Of a stretch of 59,395 bases of DNA, positions 24,354 to 33,700 are shown piece by piece. The number at the start of each line of letters is the position of its first letter. Position 1 is the first letter of the stretch. A program made the translations under genes and the position numbers. This DNA comes from JAWLHA01 sp041690535. Its GTDB lineage: Bacteria > Pseudomonadota > Gammaproteobacteria > Thiohalomonadales > Thiohalomonadaceae. The stretch spans positions 1 through 59,395 of the forward strand of contig JAWLHA010000024.1 in NCBI GenBank assembly GCA_041690535.1, read 5' to 3'. The notes under the pieces were generated by a model. It was given only the letters and a program-made list of their open reading frames with translations. It was not told where the DNA came from and did not search any database.

Positions 24354-25610
24354 ATGGATATCAAGACCTATATGGAGGGAGTGGGCCGCGCGGCCCGGGC
24401 CGCCTCGCGGGCGGTTGCCCGCGCGGGCACCAATGCCAAGAACACGGCCCTGTTGGCCATGGCAGACGCCATCGAGGAGGCGCAGCAGGGGCTCATTGAC
24501 GCCAATCAGAAAGACCTTGAGGCCGGAAGGGCACGGGGGCTGGATGCGGCGCTGCTGGATCGGCTCGAGCTCAATGCCGAGCGCATCGCCTCCATGGCCG
24601 AAGGTCTGCGGCAGATCGCCACCCTGCCCGACCCGGTGGGTGAGATCACCGACCTCAACTACCGTCCTTCCGGGATCCAGGTGGGGCGCATGCGCGTACC
24701 CCTGGGGGTGGTGGGAATCATCTACGAGTCCCGCCCCAACGTCACCGCAGATGCCGCCGCGCTCTGCCTGAAATCCGGCAATGCCGCCATCCTGCGCGGC
24801 GGTTCGGAGGCACAGCATTCCAATCAGGCCATTGCCGCCTGCATTCATGCCGGGCTGGCCGAAGCCGGCTTGCCCAGGGAGGCGGTGCAGGTGATTGAGA
24901 CCACCGACCGTGCGGCGGTGGGGGCACTCATCACCATGCCCGAGTACGTGGATGTGATCGTGCCGCGCGGCGGCAAGGGGCTCATCGAGCGGATCAGTGC
25001 CGAGGCGCGCGTCCCGGTGATCAAGCACCTCCACGGGGTCTGCCACGTCTACATCGACGACAAGGCAGACACGGCGAAGGCCATTCGGGTCGCCTTCAAT
25101 GCCAAGACCCAGCGCTACGGCACCTGCAACACCATGGAGACCCTGCTGGTGGCCGAGGGGATCGCCCCGGCGGTGTTGCCGGAGTTGGGGCGGATGTACG
25201 CCGGGAAGGGCGTTGAACTGCGTGGCTGCGAGGCGGCTTTGCGCCTGCTGCCCGGGGCGGCGGCGGCCTCGGCCGAGGACTGGGACACCGAATATCTGGC
25301 GCCCATCCTCTCCGTTCGGGTGGTGGGCGGGCTGGACGAGGCCATCGAGCACATCCATGCCCATAGCTCCGGCCACACCGAGTCTATCATTACCGAAGAC
25401 ATCGGCCGCGCGCGGCGTTTCCTGACCGAGGTCGATTCAAGCTCGGTCATGGTCAACGCCTCCACCCGTTTCGCCGACGGGTTCGAGTACGGGCTGGGGG
25501 CCGAAATCGGGATCAGCACCGACAAGATCCACGCGCGCGGGCCGGTGGGGTTGGAGGGGCTCACCTCGCAGAAGTTCATCGTCATTGGCGACGGGCACAT
25601 CCGCGAGTAG
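24354..25610 (+). CDS. proA: Gamma-glutamyl phosphate reductase
   Basis: This is the second step of proline synthesis, reducing gamma-glutamyl phosphate to the semialdehyde with NADPH. The 418-residue product is an aldehyde-dehydrogenase-fold enzyme with the catalytic cysteine at about 258 (YGTCNTMETLLV) and the family segments GVVGIIYESRPNVT and HLHGVCHVYID. The ATG at 24354 is preferred to the GTG three bases earlier because GGAGAG is seven or eight bases upstream. proB is not here. The placement before nadD is common in gammaproteobacteria outside the enterics. Confidence 0.97.
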   Translation: MDIKTYMEGVGRAARAASRAVARAGTNAKNTALLAMADAIEEAQQGLIDANQKDLEAGRARGLDAALLDRLELNAERIASMAEGLRQIATLPDPVGEITDLNYRPSGIQVGRMRVPLGVVGIIYESRPNVTADAAALCLKSGNAAILRGGSEAQHSNQAIAACIHAGLAEAGLPREAVQVIETTDRAAVGALITMPEYVDVIVPRGGKGLIERISAEARVPVIKHLHGVCHVYIDDKADTAKAIRVAFNAKTQRYGTCNTMETLLVAEGIAPAVLPELGRMYAGKGVELRGCEAALRLLPGAAAASAEDWDTEYLAPILSVRVVGGLDEAIEHIHAHSSGHTESIITEDIGRARRFLTEVDSSSVMVNASTRFADGFEYGLGAEIGISTDKIHARGPVGLEGLTSQKFIVIGDGHIRE

Positions 25611-25689
25611 TCCCCCGAACGCAAGCGGTGGCCCGGGCTTGCGGGGCGGTTCCAAGGACCGTCCCGACAGGCTCCCGACGCATGGGGTG

Positions 25690-26220
25690 ATGCCTATGTC
25701 GTGGTGGAGTGGGGTTTCAAGGCTTGCCCGGAGAGCGACTCCCTGGCTGGCGGTGCTCCTCATCCCCGCCGAGGGGGTCGCCCTTGCGTTCGGTCTGCCC
25801 GAGGTGCACTCCTCGCTGAACGATCGCCTCGACGTCACGTTTGAGCTGACAGCGGGCCCGGCCGAGCAGCTGGTGGATGTGAACGTGACCCTTGCGCCGC
25901 CGCCGATGTACGACAAGCTGGAGATCCCGCCCCCCGACTTTCTGAATACCCTGCAGGTGGAGTTGGAACCCGCCGGCGAAGGGCGCGCCTTGGTGAGAAT
26001 CACCAGCACCGCCCCGATCAAAGAGCCCATCTTGGAGTTGCTGGTCGATGTGCATTGGCCAGATGGTCGTGTGCTGAGGGCGGTGCCTGTCATTCTCGAG
26101 CTGCCGTTCAGGATTTCGGAATCGCACGTCGCCGAACGAGCACCCGCACTCGGGCGAAACCGTGCACTGCCTTCGGGGGCCGCCACGAGACGCGGGGGAA
26201 TGCAGGTTCAGGTGGCGTGA
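25690..26220 (+). CDS. Stand-alone FimV-type N-terminal domain protein
   Basis: This 176-residue exported protein has a hydrophobic signal-like segment (WLAVLLIPAEGVALA). It then matches the FimV/HubP N-terminal region: LPEVHSSLNDRLDVTFEL, a loop with PPDFLNTLQVELEP, then VRITSTAPIKEPILELLVDV and HWPDGRVLR. Normal FimV proteins are long and continue into LysM and TPR parts, but this one ends after a short Arg-rich tail. The start is 25690 or 25696 (GGGG eight bases before the latter). It lies between proA and nadD. A role at the cell envelope or pole is inference only. Confidence 0.7.
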   Translation: MPMSWWSGVSRLARRATPWLAVLLIPAEGVALAFGLPEVHSSLNDRLDVTFELTAGPAEQLVDVNVTLAPPPMYDKLEIPPPDFLNTLQVELEPAGEGRALVRITSTAPIKEPILELLVDVHWPDGRVLRAVPVILELPFRISESHVAERAPALGRNRALPSGAATRRGGMQVQVA

Positions 26221-26326
26221 TGGGTTGCGGTGCACCCGCGCAGTGGGCAATATCGCCCTGGGACAGTGAAAAATCCCGGGTGGCTGTCGCCCACCTTTCC
26301 AAGTCGGCGCGGAGAGATATTGAGTA

Positions 26327-26977
26327 GTGCAACGCCCTATCGGCATTTTCGGCGGGACTTTCGACCCCATCCACTTTGGCCACCTACGCCCTGCACTCGA
26401 GTTGCTGGAGGAGTTGGGGCTGGCGCAGCTGCGGTTCATCCCCAGCGCGGTGCCCCCGCACCGCGCCCAGCCGTGTGCCACGGCCGAACAGCGGCTGACC
26501 ATGGTGCGCCTGGCCACTGCGGATGAGCCGCGTTTCGTGGTGGATGATCGCGAAGTGCGGCGGGGAGGGATCTCCTACACGGTGGATACCCTGTACCAGT
26601 TGCGCGAGGCACTGGCGCCCGCCCCGCTTTGCCTGCTCGTCGGGGTGGACGCCTTTTTGGGTCTGGGCGGCTGGCACCGGTGGGAGGAGCTTCCGGAGCT
26701 GGCCCACATCATTGTGATGCACCGCCCCGGATGGCAGCTGGACGAAGCGGCGCCCGGCTCCACTGCCGCCCTTGAACTGCTTCGCTTGCGCAGAGTGGCG
26801 GCGTTCGAGGAACTGCTCCCCCGACGCGCGGGCGGCATACTGCTGCAGCCCGTTTCCCAACTGGCGATCTCGGCCACGGCGGTGCGCCAGTGTGTGCGCA
26901 AGGGGAGAAGCATCCGTTACCTCCTCCCGGATGCGGTACGCGACTACATCGCTGCGGAAGGGCTGTACTCGAAGTGA
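26327..26977 (+). CDS. nadD: Nicotinate-nucleotide adenylyltransferase
   Basis: This enzyme forms deamido-NAD from nicotinate mononucleotide and ATP. The 216-residue product has the nucleotidyltransferase motif GGTFDPIHFGH (about residues 9-19), LVGVDAFLGLGGWHRW, and the second motif ISATAVR near the C-terminus. The start is GTG 26327. It is followed by rsfS and rlmH, the usual order. Confidence 0.96.
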   Translation: MQRPIGIFGGTFDPIHFGHLRPALELLEELGLAQLRFIPSAVPPHRAQPCATAEQRLTMVRLATADEPRFVVDDREVRRGGISYTVDTLYQLREALAPAPLCLLVGVDAFLGLGGWHRWEELPELAHIIVMHRPGWQLDEAAPGSTAALELLRLRRVAAFEELLPRRAGGILLQPVSQLAISATAVRQCVRKGRSIRYLLPDAVRDYIAAEGLYSK

Positions 26978-27065
26978 ATTGAACGATTTTTCAGAACCGG
27001 ACAGCCATGGGTGCTGTGGGCGCCTGGCCCGGAGTGCTCATAATTTTCAGAGTCAATGAGGTGTG

Positions 27066-27407
27066 ATGAAAACCGAAGAATTGAAGACGTTGGTGGTGGC
27101 AGCTCTTGAAGACCTCAAAGGGGTCGACATCAAGGTGCTCGATGTCCAGGGCAAGACCAGCGTCACTGATATCATGGTGATTGCGGCGGGGACCTCCACC
27201 AGGCAGGTCAAGGCATTGGCCTACAACGTGGTGGAGAAGGTGAAGGAGCACGGGGTGCGCCCGCTGGGGGTGGAAGGGCAACAGGAGAGCGGCTGGGTGC
27301 TCGTCGATCTGGGGGATGTGGTGGTCCATGTCATGCTCCCGGAGGTTCGCGACTTTTACAATCTGGAGAAGCTGTGGGGCGAGGAAACCCCGAAATCCCA
27401 CCCATGA
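27066..27407 (+). CDS. rsfS: Ribosomal silencing factor RsfS
   Basis: This protein binds L14 on the 50S subunit and blocks subunit joining during starvation. The 113-residue product has the family core TSVTDIMVIAAGTSTRQVKA and GWVLVDLGDVVVHVM. The ATG at 27066 is preferred over the GTG at 27063, which GAGG almost touches. Confidence 0.96.
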   Translation: MKTEELKTLVVAALEDLKGVDIKVLDVQGKTSVTDIMVIAAGTSTRQVKALAYNVVEKVKEHGVRPLGVEGQQESGWVLVDLGDVVVHVMLPEVRDFYNLEKLWGEETPKSHP

Positions 27408-27439
27408 GCGTAGCTGCGGTCCCGCTGTAAGAGGTTTTC

Positions 27440-27907
27440 GTGCGCATCCATCTGATCGCGGTCGGCACCCGGATGCCTTCCTGGGTCGAGGAGGGCTACC
27501 GCGAGTACGCCAAGCGGATGCCTCCCGAGTGTCAGTTGCACCTGACCGAAGTCCCGCTGGCGAAACGCACCAAGAATTCCGACCCGGACCGGTTGAGGAA
27601 GCAGGAGGGAGAGAAGGTGGCGGCGAGCGTTCCCAAGGGGGCGCACATTGTGGCGCTGGAGGTGAACGGGCGTCCGTGGTCCACCGGGAAGCTCTCGCAG
27701 CGGCTCGATGCATGGTTGGGCGGCGGACAGGATGTGGCGCTGCTGGTAGGCGGCCCGGACGGGCTTTCGCCCGCTTGCCGGGACATGGCGCGGGAGTGGT
27801 GGTCACTCTCGCCGCTGACCCTGCCGCACCCGCTGGTGCGGATTATCGTGGCCGAGCAGCTCTACCGGGCCTGGACGCTTCTCAAGGGCCATCCGTACCA
27901 CCGCTAG
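27440..27907 (+). CDS. rlmH: 23S rRNA pseudouridine-1915 N3-methyltransferase
   Basis: This SPOUT-fold methyltransferase acts on helix 69. The 155-residue product has the normal full length and ends in the conserved LKGHPYHR. LLVGGPDGLSP is the SAM-binding knot. The GTG start has GAGG five bases upstream. The stop codon TAG lies within the CTAG that begins a family C element, so the element abuts or overlaps the gene end without changing the protein. Confidence 0.97.
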   Translation: MRIHLIAVGTRMPSWVEEGYREYAKRMPPECQLHLTEVPLAKRTKNSDPDRLRKQEGEKVAASVPKGAHIVALEVNGRPWSTGKLSQRLDAWLGGGQDVALLVGGPDGLSPACRDMAREWWSLSPLTLPHPLVRIIVAEQLYRAWTLLKGHPYHR

Positions 27908-28090
27908 AGCACCGAACAGATAAATTCGACGCGCCCAACATGTAGGGTGGATAAGCGCAGCGCATCCACCAATTCGACGCCGCACGGTGGATGCGCTGCG
28001 CTTATCCACCCTCGGTTCGCTGCCCCCGCCACCTGCCGCGCAATTTGGCTGCGATTGGCGATCTTTCCGTTTACCTGTTCGGTGCTCTAG
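27904..28090 (+). repeat. Family C element, complete copy 2
   Basis: This 187-bp element is bounded by CTAGAGCACCGAACAG and CTGTTCGGTGCTCTAG. The mirrored arms around GGTGGATAAGCGCAGCGCA are the same as in the 24068 copy, in opposite orientation. The first CTAG includes the rlmH stop codon. If CTAG is a duplicated 4-bp target (YTAR type), insertion happened exactly at the stop codon. Confidence 0.9.
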
Positions 28091-28198
28091 CGTGCATTTC
28101 TCACCAGAGGCCGTCGGCGAGGGTGTCGAGATGTCAGCGCTGCACCAATCGGCGGCGTCCAGGGCGTGCGGATACGAAACAGATCTCTGGAATACTCG

Positions 28199-28792
28199 AT
28201 GCCTCAGAACTTCGAAATCTATCTGGCCTCGGCTTCACCACGGCGGCGGGAACTGCTGGAGCAGGTGGGGGTGACCTTCCGGTTGCTTTTCCCCTCGGTC
28301 CCTGAAGTAGCGCTGCCTGGCGAGGAGCCAGAGCGCTTCGCCATGCGCGTGGCGCAGGCGAAGGCACGCGTGGGGCGCAGTCTCGTCCCGCCCGCGGACC
28401 CTCGCCCAGTGCTCGGGGCGGACACGGTGGTGACCGTCGACGGCGAGATCCTCGGCAAGCCGCGGGACCGACAGCACGGGCTCGCAATGCTCGAGCGGCT
28501 TTCCGGGCGGACCCACCAGGTGATCACCGCCGTCAGCATCGTCGGCGCCGATGCCGGCGAGGCGTCGGCCACCAGCACCAGTTCGGTAACGTTTCGAACC
28601 ATCACCGAATCCGAGCGCAAGGCCTACTGGAGCAGCGGAGAGCCCTCAGACAAGGCGGGCGGATACGCGATACAGGGGCGCGGTGCCCTGTTCGTGGCAC
28701 ATCTGGAGGGGAGTTATTCCGGGGTGATGGGATTGCCCCTTTTCGAGACCGGCGCGTTGCTCGAATCGTTCGGCATCCACTTGTGGGGTTGA
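28199..28792 (+). CDS. Maf-family nucleotide pyrophosphatase
   Basis: This 197-residue house-cleaning enzyme hydrolyses non-canonical or dTTP/UTP-type nucleotides. Motifs are ASASPRRRELL (residues 10-20), the catalytic ADTVVTVDGEILGKP and GGYAIQGRGALFV. It matches the YhdE branch, as expected from the downstream rng and yhdP. The ATG at 28199 is chosen because the family start lies there; an earlier frame extension to 28166 has no similarity. Confidence 0.94.
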   Translation: MPQNFEIYLASASPRRRELLEQVGVTFRLLFPSVPEVALPGEEPERFAMRVAQAKARVGRSLVPPADPRPVLGADTVVTVDGEILGKPRDRQHGLAMLERLSGRTHQVITAVSIVGADAGEASATSTSSVTFRTITESERKAYWSSGEPSDKAGGYAIQGRGALFVAHLEGSYSGVMGLPLFETGALLESFGIHLWG

Positions 28793-28843
28793 GGCAGGCC
28801 CAGCAAGGGGGGAGCGATTCCGGGAGCCCAGGGGCGATCTTCA

Positions 28844-28895
28844 CGACCTGCTCTGGAGGCGTTACATCGCTCTCGGGTAGGTATGCGTTTACCTG
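28844..28895 (+). repeat. Family A right-half remnant
   Basis: CGACCTGCTCTGGAGGCGTT followed by ACATCGCTCTCGGG and GTATGCGTTTACCTG parallels the right half of complete copies, with several substitutions and one lost C in the terminus. It lies 21 bases left of the intact copy at 28917, giving a tandem of an old and a younger insertion. Confidence 0.75.
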
Positions 28896-28916
28896 CCCAG
28901 CCACTGCTTTCCTTCG

Positions 28917-29082
28917 CAGGGTAAACGCATACTAACGTTACGGCCGTGCTGTGAGCGATGTAAGTCCTTGAAAGCAGGTACGCTGTGAATACATCCCTGT
29001 ACGCTCGACGGCCGCGTCCATGCGGCCGACGACCTGCTTTCAAGGACTTACATCACTCTCTGGTAAGTATGCGTTTACCCTG
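28917..29082 (+). repeat. Family A element, complete 166-bp copy
   Basis: The termini are CAGGGTAAACGCATACT and AGTATGCGTTTACCCTG. The left side has the long arm (ACGGCCGTGCTGTG), then the 26-base inner arm ending GAAAGCAGGT, a core hairpin with CGACGGCCGCG, and the complementary inner arm. Flanks are CTTTCCTTCG (28907-28916) and CTTTCCTTTG (29083-29092), a 10-bp target duplication with one change. It lies between maf and rng. The remaining spacer to 29241 shows no gene or clear promoter. Confidence 0.95.
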
Positions 29083-29241
29083 CTTTCCTTTGCATTCGCA
29101 GCGCCGTTGCGAGAAATTGAATCCCCGGCCAGGGGAGAGGCTTCGCCGCCGCTGCGGGCCGGTTTGCCACAGGTCTCCTCCCGCGGGGGAGAACGGGTCG
29201 ATCCGGATCAACAAATAACATCAAGCAAACAGACCGCACCC

Positions 29242-30735
29242 ATGAGTGAAGAACTTCTCATCAATGTGACTCCCCACGAGACGCGGGTCGCCTTTGTGGA
29301 AAACGGCGTGCTGCAAGAGGTGCACATCGAGCGGGCGCGACGGCGCGGCTTGGTGGGCAATGTCTACAAGGGCAAGGTGTCCCGGGTCCTGCCGGGCATG
29401 CAGGCGGCATTCGTGGATATCGGCCTGGAGCGCACCGCGTTTCTTCACGTGTCGGATATCCTGGTGCCGCCCAGCGGCAATGGCGAGTTGAACGGGGAGG
29501 GGGAAGAGCCCGCTCGCCGCGGCCCCGAGCCCCACATCAACGCGGTCCTGCGCGAAGGCCAGGAGGTGATGGTGCAAGTGGTCAAGGATCCCCTCGGTAC
29601 CAAGGGGGCCCGGCTCACCACCCACATTGCCATTCCCTCCCGCTATCTGGTGTTCATGCCGGGCAACAGACATGTCGGTGTGTCCCAGCGCATCGAAGAC
29701 CCCGCCGAGCGTACGCGCCTGAAGGAGGCGGCCCAGCTGCTTGCCCCCGGGCACGGCGAGGGGGGATACATCATCCGCACCGTGGCCGAAGGCTGCAATG
29801 ACGAGGCCCTGGAGAAGGACATGGTCTTCCTGGGGCGGCTCTGGGCGGCCATCCAGGAACGCTACGAGGGTGAGCGGCCGGGCACCCTGATCCACGAGGA
29901 TCTGCCGCTGGTGATGCGCACCATGCGGGATCTGGTGGATGCCGATATCGAAAAGGTGCGCATCGACTCGCGCGAGACCTACCAGAAGGTGGTGAAGTTT
30001 GCCTCCAAGTTCATCCCGGAGCTGGCGCCGCGCGTGGAGCACTATGCGGGTGAGCGCCCCATCTTCGACATCTACGGTGTGGAAGACGAGATCCAGAAGG
30101 CGCTGGAGCGGAAGGTACAGTTGAAGTCGGGCGGCTATCTGATCATCGATCAGACCGAGGCGATGACCACCATCGACGTCAATACCGGTGCCTTCGTCGG
30201 CCACCGTAATCTCGAAGAGACCATCTTCAAGACCAATCTCGAGGCAACGCAGGCCATCGCGCGCCAGCTGCGACTGCGCAACCTGGGCGGCATCATCATC
30301 ATCGACTTCATCGACATGACCGATCCCGACCACCGTCGTCAGGTGCTGCGGGCACTTGAGAAGGCGTTGGAGCGCGACCACGCCAAGAACCACATCAGCG
30401 AGGTCTCCGCACTGGGTCTGGTGGAGATGACCCGCAAGCGCACTCGCGAGAGCCTCGAACACATCCTCTGTGAGTCCTGTCCCATCTGCACCGGGCGGGG
30501 CACGCTCAAGACGCCCGAGACGGTCTGCTACGAGATCTTCCGCGAGATCCTGCGCGAGGCGCGGCAGTTCGATGCCCGCCAGCTGCTGGTCCTGGCCTCG
30601 CAGGAGGTGGTCGATATGCTGCTGGATGAGGAGTCCACCTCCGTGGCCGAACTCGAGGAGTTTATCGGTCGACCCATCAAGTTCCAGGTGGAGTCTCTTT
30701 ACACCCAGGAGCAGTTCGATGTGGTCCTGATGTAG
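29242..30735 (+). CDS. rng: Ribonuclease G
   Basis: This endoribonuclease of the RNase E/G family matures 16S rRNA 5' ends. The 497-residue product has an S1 domain (about 39-125, GNVYKGKVSRVLPGMQAAFV), catalytic acidic segments MTTIDVNTG and IIIIDFIDM, and the zinc-link CPICTGRG. It lacks the long C-terminal scaffold of RNase E. The ATG at 29242 (MSEELLINV) is the family start; the open frame upstream is spacer and family A sequence. Confidence 0.97.
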   Translation: MSEELLINVTPHETRVAFVENGVLQEVHIERARRRGLVGNVYKGKVSRVLPGMQAAFVDIGLERTAFLHVSDILVPPSGNGELNGEGEEPARRGPEPHINAVLREGQEVMVQVVKDPLGTKGARLTTHIAIPSRYLVFMPGNRHVGVSQRIEDPAERTRLKEAAQLLAPGHGEGGYIIRTVAEGCNDEALEKDMVFLGRLWAAIQERYEGERPGTLIHEDLPLVMRTMRDLVDADIEKVRIDSRETYQKVVKFASKFIPELAPRVEHYAGERPIFDIYGVEDEIQKALERKVQLKSGGYLIIDQTEAMTTIDVNTGAFVGHRNLEETIFKTNLEATQAIARQLRLRNLGGIIIIDFIDMTDPDHRRQVLRALEKALERDHAKNHISEVSALGLVEMTRKRTRESLEHILCESCPICTGRGTLKTPETVCYEIFREILREARQFDARQLLVLASQEVVDMLLDEESTSVAELEEFIGRPIKFQVESLYTQEQFDVVLM

Positions 30736-30770
30736 GCCACGCCTTCCCGGGCACACAGCGGTCCTGCGAT

Positions 30771-33700
30771 ATGCCGGCTTTCGCCATCACACTCACGCGG
30801 CTCCTCCTTCGCTCCCTGGGCTATGGGGTGGTGGCCGTGCTGATTGCCGCGGCGGTGCTGGTGAGCCTGTTGCGGCTCGTCCTGCCGGAGGTGGACAGCT
30901 ATCGAGGGCATGTTGAAGAGGTGGTGAGCGGTTATTTGGGCCAGCCGGTGACCATCACCGCGCTGGACGCCAGGCTGCTGGGACTCTCCCCCAAGGTCAT
31001 CCTCAAAGGGGGCACTCTGCGGGATGCCGAGGCACGCCCAACCCTGCGCTTCGAGCAGCTGGAGCTTGCGCTCGACCCGCTCGCCAGCGTCCGGCGCGGT
31101 GCGCCGGTCCTCGCGGAGCTGACCGTGGTTGGGGCGCACCTTGCCCTGGAGCGATTGCCCAGCGGGGTTTTGCAGGTGCAGGGATTGACTCTGTCCGAAG
31201 CGGAGGCCGGCTCCGGGGGCGGCGTTGGGCAGTGGTTGCTGGGCCAGGGGCGCATCGCCCTTCGTGACAGCACGGTCTTATGGGCGGATCGGGTCACCGG
31301 GCGTTCGCTGCGCTTTGACCATCTCAGCGTGGAGGTGAGAAACGGCGCCGGTCGCCACAGCCTGAGCGGAACGGCCCGGGTCTCCGAGCACGAGGGGACG
31401 ACCGTTACCCTCGCCGCGGAGGTCCGGGGCGATCCGCTGGCCACGGGCGACTGGGACGGCGGTTTCTATCTGAAGGCAGAGACGGTGCCCCACGGCTGGT
31501 TGAACGGCATGCACCCCGCGCTTGCCAGCGTGGACGATGGGCGAATCGGCTTTGAGGTGTGGGGCGCGTGGGACGGAGCTCAATTGCGCGAGCTTGTAGG
31601 ACGCGGACAACTGCGCGATCTGAAGGTTGCCCGCGAAGGGGCACGGATTGGGGTGGACCGGGTCGACGGCGAGTTTCGCTGGGCTCGGGAAGAGGGCGGC
31701 TGGGCACTGTCAGTGGAACGCTTGACCCTGGTTCGCCGCGGTGAACAACGTCCTCCTGCGCGCTTGCGCCTGCGCCAACGCGATGGAGGGATCAGCGGGA
31801 CACTGAGCCGTGCAATGGTGGAGGATCTTGCCGACGGCGTGGCCCTTTGGGGCGGGATCGACCCTGCCCAGCGTAAGCTCCTGCGCAGCCTGCGGCCCAC
31901 TGGTACGGTGAGCGAGCTGCGTGTGGAGGCGGGCGATGTTCTTCACCTCCAGGCTGCCCTCGAGGATCTCTCCATTGCCCCGAGCGGGTCGTTGCCGGGT
32001 ATCAGCGGGGTCGACGGGCATCTGACGCTCTCCCCGGGGCGCACCGAGATCCATCTGGAGAGCCTGGGGGCGAGCGTTACCCTCCCCAAGCTGTTTCGTG
32101 CCCCCTTGTCCCTCGATCGCGCCGTCGGGCGTGTGCTTGTGGAACAGCAAGCTCAGGGATGGCGGGTCAGCTCTCGCCAGTTGGCGCTGGAGAACCGGGA
32201 TGTCGCGCTCCAGACCTCTTTCGACCTCCATCTCCCCGAACAAGGTGCCCCCTTCATGGATTTGCGGGGGGAGTTTTGGAATGCCCGGGCATCACGGGTG
32301 CCGGCCTACCTCCCTGTGGGGATCATGGGGGAGGGTACGGTGGAGTGGCTCGACAGCGCCTTCCGCTCGGGGCGGGCTGTCTCCGGCGGTGTTGTCCTGC
32401 ACGGCCGTTTGTCCGACTTCCCCTACCGCGACCAGGAGGGGGTCTTCAAGGTGCGCTTCCGCACCCAAGGGGTGGAACTCCACTATGCCCCCGGCTGGCC
32501 GAATCTCAAGGACATCGCCGCCGATGTGACCTTCGACGGGGATGGGATGCAGATCGTAAGCCATGCCGCCACTCTGCTTGGTGGCCGCGTGGGGCACACC
32601 GCCGTAACCATCCCCGATTTCAGGACGGCCCGGCTCGCGGTCAACGGCAGCGCTCAGCTCGATGCGGCCGATGCGCTCTATCTGCTGCGGGAGACGCCGC
32701 TTCGGGAGCACATCGGAGCGTCGTTGGCCGATTTCGAAGCGGGGGGGGCCACCCGCTTGAACCTGCGGCTGGACATCCCCCTCAGCGAGGAGGAGGCGGT
32801 GCCACAGCCCCTCGGGGTGGAGGGCGATGTGACGCTGGAGGGGGGGCGCATTAAAGTTGCCCAGGGCGTGGTCTTCGAGGAGACCACCGGAACGGCCCAC
32901 TTCAACGGGGGGCAGCTTCAGGCCTCGAAGCTCGAGGCCCGCCTGTTTGGGGGGCCGGCGGTACTGGCCATCTTCTCCAAGCCCGGGGAGAACCAACCTA
33001 CGACCATTGCGGCGCGCGGACGCGCCCGGGGTGAAGCCCTGGGGCGTGAGCTTGCGCTGCCGCTGGTCGATCACCTCCGCGGCGAGGCCGCATGGCAGGC
33101 GACGCTGGTACTGGACCCAACTGAAAGGGAGGGGACCATCCTGCGGGTGACATCGGAATTGGCCGGCATGGCCGTGGATTTGCCGCATCCCTTGGGAAAG
33201 GAGGCCGAGACTCCGACGCAATTCAACTTGAAATACGCCCTTTCGGGAACGCACAGCGACCAACTGGAGATCGTGTTGGGCGATACGGCGGCGGCCTTCG
33301 ATTTTTCGGAAGGGGCGCTTCAGCGAGGTGCCGTCCAATTCGGGGGAGGGACGCCAGCGCTGCCGGAGCGCGCTCTGCTGCGGATCACCGGGGCGCTGGA
33401 GGGTTTGGCCCCGGGCGCGTGGGGAGGCTTTTTTGCCCAGCGCACCAGCCTGGGAGAGGGGGTGCCCATCGAGCTCCGGATGGAGCGGCTGCATCTTCTC
33501 GCGGAGGAGCCGGGGGGGGCGGGGGGGCGGGCGCCGGCCCCTTGGCCGCAGCTGGATGTGGCGATCGGGGACTTCGCCTATGGAACCGCCCGTCTGGGGG
33601 AGGTACGTTTCAGAAGCCGGGATGAAGGCAGGGCAACCCTGTTCGAGGGGATTGAGGTCCGCGCACCGGCGTTGGCGGTGGTTGGCGAGGGACGCTGGGC

